Origin: Lagopus muta
Taxonomy: Eukaryota; Chordata; Aves; Galliformes; Phasianidae
Assembly (NCBI RefSeq): GCF_023343835.1
Contig: NC_064449.1
Span: forward strand, 62,001 to 126,000
Length of the DNA stretch: 64,000 nt
Direction of reading: 5' to 3'
Shown piece after piece: positions 58,169 through 64,000 of the stretch (its first letter is position 1; each line of letters begins with the position of its first letter). Below the pieces are notes generated by a model. That model was not told where the DNA came from. It saw only the letters and a program-made list of their open reading frames with translations, and made no database searches. Position numbers and translations under genes: made by a program.

Positions 58169-58455
58169 GGCACGGTGTGGCCGGGGTCGGGACGCTGACG
58201 GTCGCGTCCGCCCTGCGTGGGGCTGGGAGGGAGCGTTTGTGGCCACGGGGGGTTGGCAGGAAGAGGGAGGAGGAAGCGTGTAGGGCGTGGCATGTCGGGG
58301 GACCGGGGCGTACACAGGGGAACGGGTACCTGCAGGGCAATGGGCGGCCGGAAGAGACCCGGGCACCCGGGCACGGCGGGGCGCGGCTCGTTTCGGACCC
58401 CGCCCGCCTCCTCTCGGCACGCCCCCGCCCTAGGCGCGGCTCCGCCCCTCCCGCG

Positions 58456-61202
58456 ATGGCGGCGGTGCGGGCGCTCTTGGCGGCCGCCGCGGTGGCCGCG
58501 TGGGTGCTGGGGGTCGCGTCCAGCCCGATCCCTCCGCCCCGTAGCGCCTCCGTGCTGCTGGAGCCCGGCTCGGGCCGGCTCCGCGTGCTGCCTGGCCGCC
58601 AGCCCGCCGCCGTCGCTTGGGCCGAGCTCACCGACCACATCCAGGCCGTCGGGTAAGGGCCCGGGGCTGTGCGGGGCCGTGCGGGGCAGCGCAGGGCCGC
58701 CCGGGCGCTTCCCGCTCTGAGCGGTCCCCCACGCTGCAGGTGGGCGTTCCTCGAGGTGTCCGCCAACGCGTCCTTCAACGACAGCCTGCAGGCTTACGCC
58801 GCGGGGCTGGCCGAGGCCGCCGTCACCGAGCAGGTGCGGGGCGCGGGTGCGGGGCGCGGGCGCGGGGCAGTGCCGGCGGCAGTGGGTGCCAGCGCCGTGT
58901 CCGCAGCTCATCTACATGCACTGGATGAACACGGCCGTGGGCTACTGCGGGCCCTTCCGCTACGAGACGCAGTACTGCCGCCGGCTGCGGGGATACCTGG
59001 AGGCCAACCTGGCCTGGATGGAGGAGCAGATGGGCTCCGGCCGCGACCGTGCCTACTGGCACCAGGTGAGGCCGTCCGGGCCGGGGCCCCGCAGCCCTCG
59101 GGAGTCGGCCCCGCACCGCGAGGCCCGAGAGTAACGTCGGTCCCCGTCCCGCCTCCCCGTCTACCCCCAGGTGCGACTGGCGCTACTGCAGCTGCAGGGC
59201 TTGGAGGACAGCTACCGCGGGCGCGTGGCCCTCCCCGCCGGCCGCCTCTCCCTCTCGCCCTTCGGCTTCCTGTAAGGAAGGGTCCGTCCCCGGGCTGGGC
59301 ACACCGAGCCCCCCCCCACCCCGGGAGCGGCACTTGGTGCAGGTTGCCCCGGCCTGACGCCCTGCTGCCCGCAGCCTGCTGCAGCTGGGGGGGGACCTGG
59401 AGGACCTAGAGGCGGCCTTCAACCACTCTGCCCCGCGGCGCCCGCTGGGCTCCGGTTCGTGCTCAGCACTGCTCAAGCTGCTGCCAGGCCGCCGGGACCT
59501 GCTGGTGGCCCACGACACCTGGGCGCCCTACCAGTCCATGCTGCGCCTCATCAAGAAGTACACGCTGCCGTTCCATGCTGAACCCAGTGGTGCGTGTGGG
59601 GCTGGGCGCTGCTCTGTGCCCCCGCCTGCTGCCTGACCTGCTCTGCTCTCCCAGGCACCGCCCGCATCCCGGGCAGCATCCAGGTGTTCTCCTCCTACCC
59701 CGGCACCATCTTCTCCGGAGATGACTTCTACATCCTGAGCAGCGGGCTGGTAAGTGCCGCTTGCAGCCCTGCGTCCCCCACCGGCCCCGCTCAGTCCTCC
59801 TGTCCCCACAGGTTGCACTGGAGACCACCATTGGGAACAGCAACGAGGCACGCTGGCGGTACCTGCGGCCTCAGGGCAGCGTCCTGGAGTGGCTGCGGAA
59901 CATCGTGGCCAACCGGCTGGCCCGCAGCGGTGCTGAGTGGGCCGGCATCTTCCAGCGCTTCAACAGTGGCACGTGAGCAGGGTCGGGGCTGGGGGAGAAA
60001 CGTCCCCTCCTCAGGGCGGCCACCAAAGGAGGTCACCGTGCCTTCCTGCAGGTACAACAACCAGTGGATGCTGGTGGACTACAAGGCATTCTCTCCGGGG
60101 CGTGCTGCCCTGCAGCAGGGCCTGCTGACGGTGCTGGAGCAGATCCCGTGAGTGCCTCTCGCCCCCCAGTGCCCGGCCCGCAGGCTGCCCAGTGGGCGAG
60201 GTGGGCTTCCTTTGCTGGTGGTGGCCTTTCTGCCAAGGTGTGACAGCAGCGGGGCTGCTGTTTACGGCTCTCCTGCATGTGGGTGATGGCTCCTGGCCCC
60301 CTGCTTGAGACCCCCAGGTGGGTTTTCCCTCATCCGTGCTGTGCTTTGCCTTCTGCTCTGACTGCTGCCATCCTCCCGCCACAGGGGTTTGGTGATGGTG
60401 GCTGATAAGACAGAGCTGCTGTACCAGCAGGGGTACTGGGCCAGCTACAATGTGCCGTAAGCTTCATCCAGCCTCACCTTTCTGCCCAGCCGTATGGTCC
60501 TATGCTGAGGGCAGGCAAGGCTGACTGTCCCTACCCTGCCATCCAGGTATTTTGAGGAGATCTTCAATGCCAGCGGGAACCTGGAGCTGGTGCAGAAGTA
60601 TGGTGACTGGTTCACCTATGACAAGAACCCGCGCGCCCAGATCTTTCGCAGGAACCAGACTCAGGTCCGTGATGTGGACTCCATGGTCCATCTGATGAGG
60701 TGGGTGCTGGCCCCAGGGATTTTCCAGCCCTTGTGTCAGATCTTCACCGCAGTTGTCGTGTTACCTCCTGCACCCGGTCTCTTCCTGCTGCCCGGCAGGT
60801 CCAACAACTACCTGCAGGACCCGCTGTCACAGTGCCGGGGCTGCGACCCGCCCCACAACGCTGAGAACGCCATCTCCGCCCGCTCTGACCTCAACCCAGC
60901 CAACGGCACCTACCCCTTTGCCGCCCTGCGCCAGCGCTGCCATGGCGGCACTGACACCAAGGTGGGCACAGCCCCGGGCCCTGCCATGCTGTCACTTCCT
61001 GGCACTCACATCTCCACGTTACCCCCTCCGCCAGGTCACCTCCTTTGGCATGGCCCGCACCTTCGGGCTGGTGGCTGCCAGCGGGCCGACATGGGATGAT
61101 GTGCCGCCCTTCCGCTGGAGCGCATCGCCATGCAGCCACCTGCTGCGCATGGGCCACCCTGACCTCTGGAGGTTCCCTCCTGTCAAAGTCCGATGGGACT
61201 GA
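58456..61202 (+). CDS. PLBD2: PLBD2, phospholipase B-like 2 (lysosomal 66.3 kDa protein), complete, 12 exons, 557 aa
   Basis: PLBD2 is a soluble lysosomal glycoprotein of the Ntn-hydrolase fold, matured by autocleavage; its physiological substrate is unsettled. Exons: 58456-58652, 58740-58833, 58907-59065, 59171-59271, 59375-59589, 59655-59749, 59812-59972, 60052-60147, 60385-60456, 60547-60699, 60799-60961, 61035-61202; phases match throughout. Residues 1 to about 23 form an Ala-rich hydrophobic signal peptide. LGSGSCSALLKLLPGR contains the autocleavage nucleophile Cys213 (aligned with Cys249 of mouse, from recall). Six N-glycosylation sequons are seen (NAS, NDS, NHS, NAS, NQT, NGT), fitting mannose-6-phosphate targeting. 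TTIGNSNEARWRY and YNNQWMLVDYKAF are family core blocks. The protein ends RFPPVKVRWD. Introns are as short as 62 bases. It is slightly shorter than human (589 aa), mostly at the N-terminus. Confidence 0.96.
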
Positions 61203-61530
61203 GCCGGACCTCCCCACGCCTTTCCCTGTTTCTGCAGGATGGGGGGCTGCAGGGAACCGCCCCCCGTGTTTTTCTCCCCGTGCTTCTCTCACCATTTGCT
61301 GCTCCTGTGCCCCATCCGTGCCACCGTGGCTGGGGACGGTCAGTGGGCTCTGACCCCAGTCCCAAAACCAAGCGCGGAAGGAAGGCCTCCCACAGGGCTC
61401 CTCATTCTGGGAGGCTGTTCCTGGAAGACGGGTTCCAGGAGGTGGGGCTGGCGCTGGGACAGCTGCATGGTAGGGAGGGGTGAATGGCCGGGGTTGGTGT
61501 AACAAATAAAACGCTCTATGTGCAATGGAG
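61203..61530 (+). terminator. PLBD2: PLBD2 3' UTR and poly(A) signal
   Basis: AATAAA at 61505-61510 in an AT-rich pocket, followed by GTGCAATGGAGATGCTGGTG as a GT-rich downstream element. The 3' UTR is about 0.3 kb. Confidence 0.75.
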
Positions 61531-62360
61531 ATGCTGGTGAGTGCACTTCATACTCTTCCAACATTCTGCGGTGCATGCTGTGGTACCCTGTTCAGGGATG
61601 TTGTTTGGTGTGCTTCCCTCTCTGCTGGGTGCTGCTCCAGGAGCACAGAGCAGTGCCTGCAGTGCAGTGCTGGGACACAGCGGGTCGGAGTTTTTGGCCT
61701 TTGCTCAGACTGCTCAGCGATGCCTCCCCTGGTTCCTGGCAGCAGCAGCATGCACAGCTGGAACAGGCAAGCAGTGAAGGAGGGGGGGCACTGCCTGCCC
61801 CAGGACAGAGTGACCATTCTTGTCCCTTTTGTTTCCCTTCCTCAGCCACCTGTGTGCCCCCTCAGCCCCAAAACCTCCAGCGCAAAATCCTCTTACTGCA
61901 GCTCCCTTGATCTGCTCCATGTGTGTGGCTCGTTAGGAATAACGAGGTAATTACTGGGGGATTAATGAGCTGACATTAGACAGTGCTTTGAAGGTAAGAG
62001 GTTCCCACCGGGTCCAGGCTGGCTGATGTCCCACGGCCTCGGACCTGGCTGTGCCCCTGTCATTCCTGGCACACACCAGCATTTGTCACCTCCGGAACAG
62101 CACATCCCTGTCCTGCCAGGACCCATCCTGCTCCTCCCTGCCTAGGGCAGAGCCAGCTCTGAGTGTGTTGGTGTGGGGAGTGCCTCAACTGGAGGTTGAT
62201 GGGAAGAGGCTGTCCCAGGGCAGAGCAGGGCTGTTGGCCCCACAGCAGTGCAGCCCCGCCAGGAGCCCTTCCCCCAGCACTTGCTGTGACCGGGACACAC
62301 TGTGCTAATTCCAGTGCCAACGAGCCACGCTACAGCTGCCTGGAAGGGCTGACTGCCGTC
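61531..62360. other. PLBD2-SDSL intergenic interval, no gene seen
   Basis: About 0.8 kb without a recognised exon on either strand. Short open frames have no splice context. In mammals SDS lies in this interval on the opposite strand; no SDS-like exon (GSFKIRG, SSAGNAG, SVGGGGL) is visible here. Confidence 0.55.
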
Positions 62361-62516
62361 CCGGGCCAATAGAGCAAAGTCCTCAAATCTGCTGACAAAG
62401 GACCCAGGGACGCAACCACAGCCCCTCCGACGTCACTTTGCCCTCCTCGGTCCCCCAGCGTCGTTCTGCGACATGCAGCAAGCCCCGCACCAGCTCTCAC
62501 GTAGCATCCTGCAGTA
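62361..62516 (+). promoter_or_regulatory. SDSL: Putative liver-type SDSL promoter
   Basis: Within 75 bases lie a CCAAT box (62366-62370), a CAAAGTCC HNF4-type element (62375-62382), a related GACAAAGGACC element (62393-62403) and a CRE-like GACGTCAC (62429-62436). The coding start follows about 80 bases later. The arrangement suits a hepatic, cAMP-responsive gluconeogenic enzyme, but it is read from motifs only and no TATA box is seen. Confidence 0.4.
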
Positions 62517-64000
62517 ATGGCAGCCCAATGCAGGGGGGGCGAGAAGACTTTCCACATCGTGTCCCCGCTCCTGGAGAGCCTGCCACTGTCCCGGGCAGCA
62601 GGGACCCAGGTCTACATGAAGCTGGAGAACGTGCAGCCCACTGGCTCCTTCAAGATCCGGGGCGTTGGGCGCCTCTGCCAGGAGGTGGGTGTGCTACATG
62701 GCTGTGTGGCCTCGGGACACTGTGGATTCCTATGGCCACATCCTTCCTCTGTCCCCTTCCCTCTCCGCAGGTTGCCAGGAAGGGCTGCCGGCACTTTGTT
62801 TGCTCCTCAGGTAATTGGGACCTGCATGGGGCTCGAGGGGTCTATGGAATGGAGGTGCTAGGGAACACCCCCGTGCTCCCGGCCCCTTGTCCTTGTGCCT
62901 TCCCACTGGGTTTTGGGGCTGGGGCTGATCCAGATCAGGTGTCCCTTCTCCCCCCTAGCAAAGTTTGAGGATGGGATGAGCTGGGTATGGGGGGCGATGG
63001 AACTGCTCAACCCACTACTTTTCGCAGGGGGGAATGCTGGCATGGCTGCAGCATATGCGGCCAGGAAGCTGGGGCTGCCGATCACTGTGGTGGTGCCCAG
63101 CAGCACCGGCCCCAGCACTGTGCGCAGGCTGGAGGAGCTGGGGGCAACGGTGGAGACCTATGGGAAGGTAGGGCACCCATGCCCCAAACTGTGGCTGGAG
63201 GAGATCACAGCCCTCTGTGAGGCTGTGGATGTGTGCAGACCCAGTGTCCCTGTTCCAAAATGCGTCACCCACACGCCACTTGGATTTCCACTGTCCTCAT
63301 GGCAGCAAGGGAGGGGCAATGGGGATGGCGCACTGGAGCTGGCGGCAGCCCCACTGAGCGCCCACTGCCTCCCAGGTGTGGGATGAAGCCAACCAGAGAG
63401 CCCTAGAGCTGGCGCAGAACGAGGGCTGGGCGAGCATCCACCCCTTTGACCACCCCTTGCTGTGGTGAGTGCTACTCGCCCCTGTGCTCTGGACAGGACA
63501 CAGGCAGCCACCCACTGTCTCCATCCCGCAGGCAGGGCCATGCCAGCCTGGTCCTGGAGCTGAAGGACGTGCTGGATGCAAAACCTGACGCCATCGTGCT
63601 GGCGGTGGGAGGTGGAGGGCTGCTGGCTGGCGTGGTGGCTGGGCTGCAGCAGGTGGGATGGCTTGATGTCCCCATCATTGCCGCGGAGACCTGGGGAGCC
63701 CACAGCTTCCACGCGGCACTGAAGGCTGGGCACCTCGTTACCCTGCCTGACATCACCAGGTGGGTGCTGGTGTCAGCATGGGGGTACCTCCATCAGCCTA
63801 GGGGTCCCCAGTCTGATGGGACATAGAAAGTGCAGGGGGCTTCGCCTCTGGTGCATGTCACAAGTTGGCAGGTCTCAGCCAATGCTCTAGTGGAGCACCA
63901 AGGGGACAAAGGATCCCAGGGCTACTCTGACTCGTTCTCCAGTGTGGCCAAGTGCCTGGGGGCCAAGACTGTGTCAGCGCGGGCGCTGCAGTGTGCCCAG
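62517..64000 (+). CDS. SDSL: SDSL, serine dehydratase-like, 5' part (runs off the window)
   Basis: PLP-dependent fold-type II enzyme deaminating L-serine/L-threonine to pyruvate/2-oxobutyrate plus ammonia in the cytosol. Exons seen: 62517-62684, 62771-62810, 63028-63167, 63376-63464, 63532-63759 and 63943-64000, the last reaching the window edge; phases match. Lys46 in TGSFKIRG is the Schiff-base lysine, SSGGNAGMAAAYAARKLG binds the cofactor and VGGGGLLAGVVAGLQQVGW is the phosphate loop. I call SDSL rather than SDS because the bird protein reads FHIVSPLLES, LENVQPTGSFK, VWDEANQRALELA and HPFDHPLLWQGHASLV, closer to my recollection of human SDSL. The start MAAQCRGGEKTFHIV is the only in-frame ATG near the conserved N-terminus. 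About the C-terminal third is missing. A merged bird SDS/SDSL ancestor is an alternative. Confidence 0.88.

Larger units (their letters stand above)
57142..58455. promoter_or_regulatory. Divergent CpG-rich promoter region of SLC8B1 and PLBD2
   Basis: The two start codons face away from each other 1.3 kb apart within a CpG-rich stretch that extends into the first exons of both genes. It is interrupted by an A/G-rich low-complexity tract (57226-57381). No TATA box is obvious at either gene. Short CCACCTG repeats lie at 58141-58168. Exact CACGTG E-boxes were not seen. Transcription starts are inferred, near 57150-57220 for SLC8B1 and about 58400-58450 for PLBD2. Confidence 0.55.

Noticed and set aside
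2761-58455. Search for CACGTG CLEAR sites at the TPCN1 and PLBD2 promoters as a shared lysosomal (TFEB) programme
   Set aside because: No exact CACGTG was found by eye in 2761-4019 or 57142-58455; only CACGTC and similar near-matches.
1-64000. CRISPR arrays, bacterial operons, endogenous retroviruses or other virus-like elements
   Set aside because: Vertebrate gene structure throughout; no direct-repeat arrays, no paired long terminal repeats and no capsid- or envelope-like frames noticed.

Overview
The window is nuclear DNA from a bird, most likely a galliform (chicken-like). Two things point there: the only abundant interspersed repeats are 5'-truncated CR1 LINEs with ATTCTGTG-type 3' ends, and the gene order RITA1 - TPCN1 - SLC8B1 - PLBD2 - SDSL matches the vertebrate block seen on human 12q24. 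CpG islands, very short introns in the right-hand third and dense gene packing fit a GC-rich microchromosome. All gene calls come from reading splice sites and reading frames by eye and from recalled vertebrate protein sequences. No database search was run.

Layout. 1-1.7 kb: 3' part of RITA1 (+), an RBPJ- and tubulin-binding Notch antagonist, with its poly(A) signal. 1.7-2.8 kb: no gene seen; IQCD, which lies here in mammals, is not visible. 2.8-4.1 kb: CpG-island promoter with five CCAAT boxes and first coding exon of TPCN1 (+). 4.1-50 kb: the other 26 coding exons of TPCN1 (817 aa, two-pore endolysosomal cation channel), with a 19.6 kb first intron and a cluster of about a dozen CR1 fragments between 16 and 33 kb. 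50-52.4 kb: its long 3' UTR. 53.2-57.1 kb: SLC8B1/NCLX (-), mitochondrial Na+/Ca2+(Li+) exchanger, 15 exons and 581 aa in 3.3 kb, convergent with TPCN1. 57.1-58.5 kb: shared CpG-rich divergent promoter. 58.5-61.5 kb: PLBD2 (+), lysosomal phospholipase-B-like Ntn hydrolase, 12 exons, 557 aa. 62.4-64.0 kb: SDSL (+), PLP-dependent serine/threonine dehydratase-like enzyme, running off the right edge. SDS, which lies between PLBD2 and SDSL in mammals, is not visible.

The genes do not form an operon-like system. TPCN1 (endolysosome), PLBD2 (lysosome) and SLC8B1 (mitochondrion) share ion or organelle themes only loosely.

Most notable observations: (1) a 392 bp inverted repeat, 391/392 identical by eye, inside CR1 copies in TPCN1 introns 1 and 4, flanking exons 2-4; it suggests gene conversion and could promote back-splicing; (2) two U12-type introns in SLC8B1, both with GTATCCTT donors, one apparently ending in AT; (3) a 39 bp tandem duplication of the first TPCN1 5' splice site, where the second donor would add an in-frame stop; (4) Asn-to-Asp in the second selectivity filter of TPC1; (5) apparent absence of IQCD and SDS from their syntenic slots. 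I found no wholly new biological system.
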